Below, piece by piece: positions 46,882 to 55,108 of a DNA stretch of 64,000 nucleotides. The stretch is taken from positions 1 through 64,000 of the forward strand of contig NZ_WFLK01000003.1 in the NCBI RefSeq assembly GCF_009208565.1, written 5' to 3'. Origin of the DNA: Janthinobacterium aquaticum (GTDB lineage: Bacteria > Pseudomonadota > Gammaproteobacteria > Burkholderiales > Burkholderiaceae_D). The number at the start of each line of letters is the position of its first letter. Positions within the stretch are counted from its first letter, which is position 1. The notes beneath the pieces are model-generated. The model was not told the DNA's origin, did not search any database, and was given only the letters and a program-made list of their open reading frames with translations. A program made the translations under genes and the position numbers.

Positions 46882-48351
46882 TTAGTGGCTTTGGCCAGCA
46901 GGGTGGGCGCCGGCGTGGTACACGCCAGGCACCGCGTCGCCGGTCACTTCGAGCACGCCGACGGCGCCCTTGCCGGCGCGCGACAGCGCATGGTCAACCA
47001 GCAGGTAGCTGCCCGGATGCTCCATCTTGAGTTCGACGATGGTGGCGCCGCCGGGGGCAACCAGCGTAGTCTGCACGTCATGCTTGATGCTGCTGAGCGA
47101 GCCTTCGCTGTAGACCTTGTCGAACACTTCGCCGATGATGTGGAACGAAGAGATCTTGTTCGGGCCGCCGACGCCGAAATAAATGCGCACGGTCTCGCCC
47201 ACCTTCGCCTGCAGCTTGTGGGTCTTGCTCAGCGCCCCCACTTCGCCGTTGAACACGTAGTAGTCGGGCAGTTCGTTGGACATTTTTTCCAGGCTCGGCT
47301 CCTGGTGCACCGGTGCGCCGTGCGGGCGGCCGGTATACATCTCGCCCTGCATCACGTAGTACTCGCGGTCCACCTTCGACAGGCCGCCTTCCGGCTCGAC
47401 CAGGATCATGCCGTACATGCCTGCAGCAATATGCTGCGGCACCAGCGGCGTGGCGCAGTGGTACACATACAGGCCAGGGTGCAGCGCCTTGAAGGTGATG
47501 GTTTTTTCCTGGCCCGGTGCGACCTGCGTATGCTCGCCGCCACCATGGCCGCCGGTCACCGCATGCAGGTCGATCGAATGGATCATCTTGCTGTCGCGCG
47601 CATTGAACAGCGTCAGCTCGACCGTGTCGCCCACGCGGGCGCGCAGCATCGGACCGGGCACCTGGCGATTGAAGGTCCAGTAGGTAAAGCTGGTGCCGTC
47701 ATCGAGCTTGCCGGGCAATTCGACCGTCTCCATGCGGTATTTGAGCAGCTGTGGCGCACGCTGGCCGATGGCGGCCGGCACGCTGGCCGGATTGGCCGCC
47801 ACGCTTACCGCGCTCGGGTCGGGTCCGCGCATCGGCGACGGCGCCGGCGTGTACAGCGCCAGCGCGGCGTCGCTCTTGTCGGTGGCTGGCGCTGGCGCCG
47901 GCGCTTCAGCCAGCGCCGGCCCGGTCACTTCAAGCTTGCCTTCCATGCCGATCTGGCGGTGGCCGGGAATCGAGCAGTAATAAACGAAGCTGCCGGCGCG
48001 CGTGACCTTGAAGCGCACGGTGACCTTGCCGCTGCTGTTGCTGAATTTGGACGAAGCGACGTTCAACTGCGGAATCACCATATCGTGCTCGGCGCCCTCG
48101 CCGCTCGACAGCACGATTTCCACCGTGTCGCCGGTTTTGGCGACAAGGGTCGGATTGACCTGGCCTTTCGCGTCGACATACACCATCTTGCCATCGACGA
48201 TATTGGTGTTGAGTTCATAGCGCCTGACGGCAGCTGCAGCAGCGGGCTGGGCCTTGGCGGCCGGCGCACTGGCGGCGGCAGGCAAAGAGACAGGCAGGGC
48301 CAGGATACAGACGGCAGCGGCAATGGCGCGCAGCGGGAGAGGCGTTTTCAT
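46882..48351 (-). CDS. nirK: Copper nitrite reductase with N-terminal cupredoxin domain
   Basis: Reduces nitrite to NO in the periplasm. The 489-residue protein has a signal peptide (about 1-28), then an extra type 1 copper domain (about 44-143) with ligands H89, C126, H131 and M136. The two-domain CuNIR core follows (about 200-475): type 1 copper H258, C299, H307, M312 and type 2 copper H263, H298, H454, with D261 and H404 as the catalytic pair. Every metal ligand is present, so it should be active. Tethered N-terminal cupredoxins are known from Hyphomicrobium denitrificans and are thought to pass electrons to the core. First gene of the operon; the sigma-54 promoter is about 45 bases upstream. 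Confidence 0.95.
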   Translation of the reverse strand: MKTPLPLRAIAAAVCILALPVSLPAAASAPAAKAQPAAAAAVRRYELNTNIVDGKMVYVDAKGQVNPTLVAKTGDTVEIVLSSGEGAEHDMVIPQLNVASSKFSNSSGKVTVRFKVTRAGSFVYYCSIPGHRQIGMEGKLEVTGPALAEAPAPAPATDKSDAALALYTPAPSPMRGPDPSAVSVAANPASVPAAIGQRAPQLLKYRMETVELPGKLDDGTSFTYWTFNRQVPGPMLRARVGDTVELTLFNARDSKMIHSIDLHAVTGGHGGGEHTQVAPGQEKTITFKALHPGLYVYHCATPLVPQHIAAGMYGMILVEPEGGLSKVDREYYVMQGEMYTGRPHGAPVHQEPSLEKMSNELPDYYVFNGEVGALSKTHKLQAKVGETVRIYFGVGGPNKISSFHIIGEVFDKVYSEGSLSSIKHDVQTTLVAPGGATIVELKMEHPGSYLLVDHALSRAGKGAVGVLEVTGDAVPGVYHAGAHPAGQSH

Positions 48352-48396
48352 GGTACGTTCCTTGGTCTTGAAAGCCGGTTTGGCCCCTTTACCTAC

Positions 48397-48411
48397 GCAA
48401 ACGACATACCA
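48397..48411 (-). promoter_or_regulatory. Sigma-54 (-24/-12) promoter of nirK-norA-norB
   Basis: On the minus strand TGGTATGTCGTTTGC has the invariant GG and GC exactly ten bases apart, matching TGGCAC-N5-TTGC closely. The predicted start site is roughly 35 bases before the nirK ATG. NorR sites lie just upstream. Confidence 0.85.
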
Positions 48412-48450
48412 GAAAAAACTTGTTGCAAATCAATGATTTGAAAATTGCAT

Positions 48451-48507
48451 GGTCGTTTTGACCCACGACCGCTACGGTTATCTGTACCCTCTCGGGTCAT
48501 GATGACC
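48451..48507. promoter_or_regulatory. Three NorR binding sites (GGT-N7-ACC)
   Basis: Perfect sites at 48451-48463 (GGTCGTTTTGACC), 48476-48488 (GGTTATCTGTACC) and 48495-48507 (GGTCATGATGACC). The centres are 25 and 19 bp apart. NorR enhancer regions of Cupriavidus norAB and E. coli norVW also have three sites with this core. The third site covers the norR start codon, suggesting autoregulation. Confidence 0.88.
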
Positions 48508-50043
48508 CTCTCGCATACCCATCTTTTACTGCTGACCGACCTGGGCGCCGACCTGCCGGTAGCGGTGCGCCTGCAGCGTCTGGTCAGCAGCCTGCGCGCC
48601 CACTTCGGCTGCGAGGCGGTGGCCCTGCTCAAGCTCGACGGCGAGCACCTGCGCCCAGTGGCCATGGACGGCCTGGTCAGCGACGCGCTGGGACGGCGCT
48701 TTGCCGTGGCCGACCATCCGCGCCTGGCCGGCATCGTGCAGCGGCGCGGCGTGCTGTGCTTTCACCACGACAGCGCCCTGCCCGACCCGTACGACGGCCT
48801 GGTGGCCGGGCATGCGGGCGAGCCATTGCCGGTGCACGACTGCATGGGCATGGCGCTGGACCTGGAAGGCGAGCGCTGGGGCGTGATCACGCTCGATGCG
48901 CTGGAGGTTGGCGCGTTTGACCTGCGCGCCCAGCGCGAACTGGCCGAACTGGCCTGCGCCATCGAGGCGGCCGTGCGCGTGACGCGGCTGGAATCGGACA
49001 TACGCAGCCTGCGCGCCGCCGGCACGCCCGGCCAGGCGGCCAGCCCGACGCCACGCGACGAGAGCGACTTTGTCGGCCAGAGCACCGCCATCACGCAACT
49101 GTTGCATGAACTCGAGGTGGTGGCCGACGCCGACCTGCCGGTGCTGCTGCTGGGCGAAACGGGCGTAGGCAAGGAGCTTTGCGCGCACCGGCTGCACCGG
49201 TTGTCGCGCCGCGCCGGCAAGCCGCTGGTGCATGTCAACTGCGCGGCGCTGCCCGAGTCGCTGGCCGAAAGCGAACTGTTCGGCCATGTCCGCGGGGCAT
49301 TTTCAGGCGCCGTCAGCGACCGCCCGGGGCGCTTCGAGGCGGCCGAAGGCGGCACCCTGTTTCTCGATGAAGTGGGCGAACTACCGCTGTCGATCCAGGC
49401 CAAGCTGCTGCGCACCTTGCAGAACGGTGAAATCCAGCGCCTGGGCGCCGACCGGCCGCGCCGCGTCAACGTGCGCGTGATAGCCGCCACCAACCGCAGC
49501 CTGCGCGACCATGTGCGCGACGGCTCGTTCCGGGCCGACCTGTATCACCGGCTGTCGGTCTACCCGGTGCCGATACCGCCACTGCGCGAACGCGGCAATG
49601 ACGTGCTGCTGCTGGCCGGGCGCTTCCTGGAACAGAACCGGGCGCGCCTGGGCCTGCGCAGCCTGCGCTTGTGCGCTGCCGCAGAAGAGGCGCTGCGCCT
49701 GTACCGCTGGCCCGGCAATGTGCGTGAACTGGAACACGTGATCAGCCGCGCCGCGCTGAAGGCGGTAATACGCGGTGCCGACCGCCGCGCTATCGTCACG
49801 CTGGAAAAGGACATGCTGGACCTGGACGCCATCGACACGCCTGCCGCCACGCCAACAGCTTGCGAGATCGAACCGCCACTGGCAGCGATGAGCATGCAGC
49901 AGATCGTGGCAGCAAGCCAGCGCCAGGCCATCCGCCAGGCGCTCGCTGGCAATCAGGACAATTGGGCAGCGGCGGCGCGCCAGCTGGGGCTGGACGCCAG
50001 CAACCTGCACAAGCTGGCGCGCCGGGTCGGCATGAAAGGCTAG
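48499..50043 (+). CDS. norR: NO-responsive sigma-54 activator NorR
   Basis: A 514-residue enhancer-binding protein. The N-terminal GAF domain (about 1-165), which binds a mononuclear non-heme iron that senses NO, includes GRRFAVADHPRLAGI and the iron-ligand motif DPYDGL. The AAA+ domain (about 190-425) has Walker A LGETGVGKE, Walker B TLFLDEVGELP and RADLYHRLSVYPVPIPPLRER. The sigma-54 loop reads GAFSGA instead of GAFTGA. The Fis-type helix-turn-helix is at the C-terminus (NWAAAARQLGLDASNLHKLARR). The ATGATG start at 48499 fits the E. coli NorR N-terminus. Divergent from nirK, whose operon it should activate. Confidence 0.94.
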   Translation: MMTLSHTHLLLLTDLGADLPVAVRLQRLVSSLRAHFGCEAVALLKLDGEHLRPVAMDGLVSDALGRRFAVADHPRLAGIVQRRGVLCFHHDSALPDPYDGLVAGHAGEPLPVHDCMGMALDLEGERWGVITLDALEVGAFDLRAQRELAELACAIEAAVRVTRLESDIRSLRAAGTPGQAASPTPRDESDFVGQSTAITQLLHELEVVADADLPVLLLGETGVGKELCAHRLHRLSRRAGKPLVHVNCAALPESLAESELFGHVRGAFSGAVSDRPGRFEAAEGGTLFLDEVGELPLSIQAKLLRTLQNGEIQRLGADRPRRVNVRVIAATNRSLRDHVRDGSFRADLYHRLSVYPVPIPPLRERGNDVLLLAGRFLEQNRARLGLRSLRLCAAAEEALRLYRWPGNVRELEHVISRAALKAVIRGADRRAIVTLEKDMLDLDAIDTPAATPTACEIEPPLAAMSMQQIVAASQRQAIRQALAGNQDNWAAAARQLGLDASNLHKLARRVGMKG

Positions 50044-50067
50044 CGGGTCAGCTCGGGTCAGCTTTTT

Positions 50068-50421
50068 TTAGCGACGCAATACCAGCGACGGCGGCAGGCT
50101 GTGGAAGTAGGCAGCCAGATCCTTGATGTCCTGGTTGCTCAGCGGCTTGACCTGGCCGGTCATGATGGCGTTGTTGCGGCCATTGGGCGCGTCGCCGCGC
50201 TTGTAGGCGGTCAGCGCGTGTTCGAGATAGTCGCGGTGCTGGCCGGCCAGCTTGGGGTAGGACGGATCGATCGGCGTGGCGTAATCCTTGCCGTGGCAGG
50301 TGGCGCACGCATATTTCTCGGCCAGCGCCTTGCCAGTATTGATATTGCCGGCCGCGATGGCGCTGCCGGCGGCAAAGACACAAAAGAGAGCACAGGACAG
50401 GGCGGCGTAGGGACTTTTCAT
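50068..50421 (-). CDS. Small c-type cytochrome (cytochrome c553/class I-like)
   Basis: A 117-residue exported monoheme cytochrome: signal peptide to about residue 23 (AIAAG), heme-binding CATCH, and an axial Met probably in NNAIMTGQVKPLSNQDI. The C-terminal helix is DLAAYFHSLPP. It is 11 bases downstream of another small cytochrome c gene, giving a two-gene unit convergent with norR. A likely electron carrier to the NirK cupredoxin or to terminal oxidases (inference). Confidence 0.88.
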   Translation of the reverse strand: MKSPYAALSCALFCVFAAGSAIAAGNINTGKALAEKYACATCHGKDYATPIDPSYPKLAGQHRDYLEHALTAYKRGDAPNGRNNAIMTGQVKPLSNQDIKDLAAYFHSLPPSLVLRR

Positions 50422-50432
50422 CTGGCTGGACC

Positions 50433-50762
50433 TCAGTTCGGCTTGGCTTGTTGGGAATAATAGGCCGCCACATCGGCGATATCCTGGTCCGACAGGCTGG
50501 CCGCGATGCCTTTCATGGTCGGATGCTTGCGGTCGCCCTTCTGGTAGGCCTTGAGCGCATTTTCAATATATTTGGCGCTCTGGCCGCCGATCATCGGCAC
50601 CTGGAATACTTCGGGAAAAGTGGCCTTGTAGCCGGGGATGCCGTGGCAACCGATACACATTTCCACCTTGGCCTTGGCCGCCGTGGCGTTTCCTGCGATG
50701 TCAGCCGCTGCGGCGGCATTTGCTATGCCGGCAAGCACGAGAAGTGCAAAGATTTTTTTCAT
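50433..50762 (-). CDS. Small c-type cytochrome
   Basis: A 109-residue exported monoheme cytochrome c: signal peptide MKKIFALLVLAGIANAAAAA, heme motif CIGCH, axial Met probably in HPTMKGIAASLSDQDIADVAAYY. The start at 50762 is chosen because the signal peptide begins there; the upstream in-frame extension is not signal-like. It forms a pair with the cytochrome at 50068-50421; their similar C-terminal halves suggest an old duplication. Confidence 0.88.
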   Translation of the reverse strand: MKKIFALLVLAGIANAAAAADIAGNATAAKAKVEMCIGCHGIPGYKATFPEVFQVPMIGGQSAKYIENALKAYQKGDRKHPTMKGIAASLSDQDIADVAAYYSQQAKPN

Positions 50763-50983
50763 AGTGGCAAAGTGAGCAAAGGTAATCGGAGTAACGCCAG
50801 GCTGGTATTTTTTGATCTTTAATATTGACAAATAAGCTGTTGATTGCCGATTCTAACCACAATATTCTTGCAAGTCCATACACATGAAAGGGCTTTGTGC
50901 ACGCGGCCAGACTGGCCACCGGCGTGGCAGTTGACCACGCTTGTGTTTATACTCGGACTCTTACTGACTTTGGCAGAACGCTC

Positions 50984-51853
50984 ATGCACGCTACGCAAGC
51001 ACCGTCGCCCCAGCGCTTTGAAGGCTCCGACAATTACGTCGCCACCGGCGACCTGAAACTGGCCGTCAATGCGGCACTGACCCTGCAGCGCCCGCTGCTG
51101 ATCAAGGGCGAGCCAGGTACCGGCAAGACCATGCTGGCCGAAGAAGTGGCGGCCGCACTGAACATGCCGCTGATGCAGTGGCACGTCAAATCGACCACCA
51201 AGGCGCAGCAGGGCCTGTACGAATACGATGCCGTGTCGCGCCTGCGCGACTCGCAGCTGGGCGACGAGCGCGTGCGCGATATCCAGAACTACATCGTCAA
51301 GGGCGTGCTGTGGCAGGCCTTCACCGCACCCGAACCGGTGGTGCTGCTGATCGACGAGATCGACAAGGCCGATATCGAATTCCCCAACGACCTGCTGCGC
51401 GAACTCGACCGCATGGAATTCTATGTCTACGAGACGCGTGAAATGGTGCGCGCCGTGCACCGCCCGCTGGTCATCATCACCTCCAACAATGAAAAGGAAC
51501 TGCCGGACGCCTTTTTGCGCCGCTGCTTCTTCCATTACATCCAGTTCCCCGACCGCGACACCATGGCGCAGATCGTCGCCGTGCACTACCCGCAGCTGAA
51601 GCAGGAACTGCTGGCGCAGGCGCTGCAGACCTTTTACGCCGTGCGCGAGGTGCCGGGCCTGAAGAAAAAGCCGTCGACCTCGGAATTTCTCGACTGGCTC
51701 AAGCTGCTGCTGGCCGAAGACATTCCGCCGGAAGCGCTGCGCAGCCAGGATAACAAGACCGTGGTGCCGCCGCTGCATGGTGCGCTATTGAAAAACGAGC
51801 AGGACGTGCATCTGTTCGAGCGCCTGATGTTCATGTCGCGCACCAACCGCTAG
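50984..51853 (+). CDS. MoxR-family AAA+ ATPase
   Basis: A 289-residue AAA+ chaperone-like ATPase. Walker A is IKGEPGTGKTMLAEEVA, Walker B VVLLIDEIDKAD, sensor 1 LVIITSNNEKELPDAFLRRC. MoxR proteins act with von Willebrand factor A proteins to insert metals or mature protein complexes. The ATG at 50984 is preferred because homology begins just after it; the upstream in-frame stretch is non-conserved. It is followed after nine bases by a GNAT gene and then by a VWA gene, in what looks like one operon. Confidence 0.9.
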   Translation: MHATQAPSPQRFEGSDNYVATGDLKLAVNAALTLQRPLLIKGEPGTGKTMLAEEVAAALNMPLMQWHVKSTTKAQQGLYEYDAVSRLRDSQLGDERVRDIQNYIVKGVLWQAFTAPEPVVLLIDEIDKADIEFPNDLLRELDRMEFYVYETREMVRAVHRPLVIITSNNEKELPDAFLRRCFFHYIQFPDRDTMAQIVAVHYPQLKQELLAQALQTFYAVREVPGLKKKPSTSEFLDWLKLLLAEDIPPEALRSQDNKTVVPPLHGALLKNEQDVHLFERLMFMSRTNR

Positions 51854-51862
51854 GAGGCGCCG

Positions 51863-52483
51863 TTGAAAGCGATCGCCCCGATTACGCTTGAACTGCACGG
51901 CATCCGCCTGGAACCGTTGGCGCCGCATCACGCCGAAGGCCTGCGCGCCGCCGCCACCGACGGCGAACTGTGGAATTTACGCGTGACCTCGGTGCCCGAG
52001 CCGGACAAGGTCGAGCAGTACATCTTCAAGGCCATCGAGATGCGCCCGTCGCGTTTTGCCTTTGCCGTGATCGACGCGGCCAGCGGCACGGTGCTGGGCA
52101 CCACCAGCTACCACGATGTGCTGCCAGAGGTGAGCCGGGTGGAAATAGGCTACACCTGGTATGCCAAACGCTGCCAGCGCAGCCACGTCAACACCACCTG
52201 CAAATTGCTGCTGCTGGCGCATGCGTTCGATACGCTCGGCTGCGCGCTGGTGGGCCTGCGCACCGATAACTTCAACCATGCCTCGCAAAACGCCATCGAG
52301 CGCCTGGGCGCGAAAAAGGACGGCGTGCTGCGCCACCACGCGCTGCGCCGCGACGGCACCGTGCGCGATACCGTCATGTACAGCATCACGCGCGGCGAAT
52401 GGCCGGAGATCGCAGCCCATTTGCGCTACAAGCTGGCGCAGCGGCCCATCGAGCGGGTGCCGGCAGAAGGCACGCCATGCTGA
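51863..52483 (+). CDS. GNAT-family N-acetyltransferase (RimJ/RimL-like)
   Basis: A 206-residue acetyltransferase. It opens ITLELHGIRLEPLAPHHAEGL, has the strand GTTSYHDVLPEVSRVEIGYTW, motif A region HVNTTCKLLLLAHAFDTLGC, and ends with VGLRTDNFNHASQNAIERLGAKKDGVLRHH, typical of the RimL group. It starts at a TTG (51863) with AGGAGG nine bases upstream, nearly touching the moxR stop, and its last codons overlap the VWA start. Substrate unknown; it may acetylate a small molecule or a protein terminus. Confidence 0.85.
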   Translation: MKAIAPITLELHGIRLEPLAPHHAEGLRAAATDGELWNLRVTSVPEPDKVEQYIFKAIEMRPSRFAFAVIDAASGTVLGTTSYHDVLPEVSRVEIGYTWYAKRCQRSHVNTTCKLLLLAHAFDTLGCALVGLRTDNFNHASQNAIERLGAKKDGVLRHHALRRDGTVRDTVMYSITRGEWPEIAAHLRYKLAQRPIERVPAEGTPC

Positions 52484-53646
52484 TCGACTTTTTTTTCACG
52501 CTCAAGGACGCAAAAATTCCGGTCTCGATCAAGGAATTTCTGACGCTGCTTGAAGCGCTGCAAAAAAATGTCATTACGGCCTCGATGGATGATTTCTATT
52601 ATCTGGCGCGCCTGACGCTGGTCAAGGACGAAGCCCATTTCGACAAGTTCGACCGCGCCTTTGCCCAGTACTTCAAGGGCGTCAACGTCGCCTTCGAGGG
52701 CAATGCCGCCATTCCGCTCGACTGGCTGCTCAAACGCATGCAGCGCGAACTGACCGACGAGCAGAAGGCGCAGCTGGAGAAATTCGGCTACGATAAGCTG
52801 ATGGACCGCCTGAACGAACTGCTGAAAGAGCAGAAAGAGCGCCACGAGGGCGGCAGCAAATGGATCGGCACGGGCGGCACCTCGCCGTTCGGCAACGGCG
52901 GTACCAACCCGGAAGGCATCCGCATCGGCGGCAAGGGCGGCAACCGCACGGCTGTCAAGGTATGGGAGGCGCGCAGCTACCACGATTATGACGGCGAACG
53001 CGAGCTGGGCACGCGCAACATGAAAGTGGCCTTGCGGCGCCTGCGCAAATTTGCGCGCGTCGGCGCGCAGGAGGAACTGGCGCTCGACGCCACCATTGCC
53101 GCCACCGCCAACAACGCCGGCTACCTCGATATCAAAATGCGGCCCGAGCGCAAGAACCGCATCAAGGTGCTGATGCTGTTCGACGTGGGCGGCAGCATGG
53201 ATGACCATATTGAACGCACCGAAGAGCTGTTCTCGGCGGCCAAGAGCGAATTCAAGAACATGGAGTTCTTTTACTTCCATAACTGCGTTTATGATTTCCT
53301 GTGGAAGAACAACCGGCGCCGCAACGCCGAGCGTTTCGCCACCTGGGACGTGCTACGCAAATACCCGCCCGATACCAAGCTGATCTTCGTGGGCGACGCC
53401 ACCATGAGTCCCTATGAAATACTGTATCCGGGCGGCTCGGTCGAGTACAACAACGAGGAATCGGGCCAGGTCTGGCTAAGCCGTTTTACGGCCGCCTTTC
53501 CAAAATTTATCTGGCTCAATCCCGAGCAGGAGCATCTGTGGCAGTACCGCCAGTCGATCGGCGTGATGCGCCAGTTGATGAACGAACGCATGTTTCCCTT
53601 GTCGCTGGAAGGCCTGGAACGGGGCATGCGCTTGCTCAGTAAATAA
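52477..53646 (+). CDS. VWA-domain (CoxE-like) protein, MoxR partner
   Basis: A 389-residue soluble protein. The N-terminal helical part (MLIDFFFTLKDAKIPVSIKEF) resembles CoxE-type partners of MoxR ATPases. A Gly-rich linker (about 125-155, GTGGTSPFGNGGTNPEG) follows. The C-terminal VWA domain has the MIDAS-type motif DVGGSMDDH, a variation on DxSxS in which the first Ser is Gly, and VGDATMSPYEI as the second metal-site loop. ATG at 52477 overlaps the GNAT stop by seven bases. MoxR-VWA pairs mature or activate enzymes; the client is unknown. Confidence 0.88.
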   Translation: MLIDFFFTLKDAKIPVSIKEFLTLLEALQKNVITASMDDFYYLARLTLVKDEAHFDKFDRAFAQYFKGVNVAFEGNAAIPLDWLLKRMQRELTDEQKAQLEKFGYDKLMDRLNELLKEQKERHEGGSKWIGTGGTSPFGNGGTNPEGIRIGGKGGNRTAVKVWEARSYHDYDGERELGTRNMKVALRRLRKFARVGAQEELALDATIAATANNAGYLDIKMRPERKNRIKVLMLFDVGGSMDDHIERTEELFSAAKSEFKNMEFFYFHNCVYDFLWKNNRRRNAERFATWDVLRKYPPDTKLIFVGDATMSPYEILYPGGSVEYNNEESGQVWLSRFTAAFPKFIWLNPEQEHLWQYRQSIGVMRQLMNERMFPLSLEGLERGMRLLSK

Positions 53647-53920
53647 AAGCGCGCAACAAAAAGTCCATGGCGGTGTTGCGCCGCCATGCCGTACACTGCT
53701 GCACAACATCACCGGGCGGGTCGTTCCCCGCCCTCATGCAAGCTCTCGTGCCCGCACCGCCATGGCTGCGGCACCGTTCGATTGCGTACATCGTGCGCGC
53801 CGTCTGCTCCGGTAGAATCGGCGCAGCGCGAAACACGCGAGTGCATTACCGCTGCAACGCAGGACGCCCTGCCGGACTCGCTCTGCCGGCTCCTGCCAGC
53901 GATATTTCAAAGGAATCAGC

Positions 53921-55108
53921 ATGCAAAGTTTACTCTCGATCGCCGCCGACCTGTCCTGGCCGTTCGCCATCACCCTGGCCTGGGTGATCGGCGAATTCGG
54001 CCACCGCTGGACCGGCCTGCCGCGCATCAGTTTTTATGGCGTGATCGGCTTCGTGCTGTCGCAAGTCCAGGTCGGCATCCTGCCGCAGGCCGACGCCGGC
54101 CCGATGCTGGTGCTGGCCGACGTGGCCTTCGGCCTGATCCTGTTCGAGGTCGGCTACCGCATCAACCTGCGCTGGCTCACCAACAATCCCTGGATCGCCG
54201 TGGCCGGCCTGGTCGAAGCGCTGGGCACGTTTGCCATCGTCTATTTTATTGCCATCGAATTTGCCGCCGCACCGATGACGGCGCTGCTGCTCGCTTCGCT
54301 GTCGATGTCGACCTCGCCTGCCACCATCATGCGCGTCATTAACGAGGAGCGCAGCTCGGGCCAGGTCACGGAACGGCTCGTGCACCTGACGGCACTCAAC
54401 TGCGTGCTGGCCGTATTTACCTTCAATATCATCGTCGGCTTCTGGATGTTCCAGAGCTCGACCGACCTGATCCAGGCGACCAGCAGCAGCGCCGCCGTGC
54501 TGGGCGCCTCGGTGGCGGCCGGCACGGTGTTCGGCATCGTGGTGCCGGCCATGCTGCGCCGCCTGGGCAATATGTCGCAGGATGCCACCGTGGCCTTTGC
54601 GCTGTCGGTCATGCTGCTCGTTGCACTGACTTACACCACCAGCCTGTCGCCGCTGTTGGCCACGCTGACCTTCGGCCTGGTGGCGCGCCACCGCCGCGTC
54701 GCTTTCAGCCAGGCGCAACGCAATTTCGGCGCGCTGGGCGAACTGCTGACGGTACTGCTGTTCGTGTACGCCGCCTCGACCCTGGAATGGGCCAGCGTGA
54801 CAGCCGGTGCAGGCCTGGCGCTGGCGGTGATTGCCGGACGCCTGCTGGTCAAGGTGGTGGGCGTGGCCGCGTTCTCGCACGTCAGCGGCATCTCGTGGCG
54901 CAAGGGTATCCTGACCGGTACGGCCCTGACACCCGTGTCGGTATTCGTGATCCTGGTGCTCGAACATGCGCGCCAGCAGGGCATGAACTTCGGCGACGAA
55001 CTCAATGCACTGGCGGCCATGACGCTGATGCTCGAACTGATCGGTCCTATCCTGGTGCAGCGCGTGCTGATGCTGGCCAAAGAAACCCATGAAATCAAGG
55101 AGCGCTAA
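53921..55108 (+). CDS. CPA2-type cation:proton antiporter (KefB/Na+-H+ exchanger domain)
   Basis: A 395-residue membrane protein with about eleven to twelve hydrophobic helices and no C-terminal nucleotide-binding (TrkA-N) domain. Features include FYGVIGFVLSQVQVGILPQAD, DVAFGLILFEVGYRI, LASLSMSTSPATIMRVINEE and LTGTALTPVSVFVILVLE, as in the Na+/H+ exchanger family. It probably exchanges K+ or Na+ for protons at the inner membrane. The ybdK gene starts at the base after its stop, suggesting a functional link. The ion cannot be told from sequence. Confidence 0.87.
   Translation: MQSLLSIAADLSWPFAITLAWVIGEFGHRWTGLPRISFYGVIGFVLSQVQVGILPQADAGPMLVLADVAFGLILFEVGYRINLRWLTNNPWIAVAGLVEALGTFAIVYFIAIEFAAAPMTALLLASLSMSTSPATIMRVINEERSSGQVTERLVHLTALNCVLAVFTFNIIVGFWMFQSSTDLIQATSSSAAVLGASVAAGTVFGIVVPAMLRRLGNMSQDATVAFALSVMLLVALTYTTSLSPLLATLTFGLVARHRRVAFSQAQRNFGALGELLTVLLFVYAASTLEWASVTAGAGLALAVIAGRLLVKVVGVAAFSHVSGISWRKGILTGTALTPVSVFVILVLEHARQQGMNFGDELNALAAMTLMLELIGPILVQRVLMLAKETHEIKER

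Noticed and set aside
50763..50850. A possible FNR/Dnr box (TTGATCTTTAATATTGA) upstream of the cytochrome pair
   Set aside because: The second half does not match ATCAA at the required spacing.
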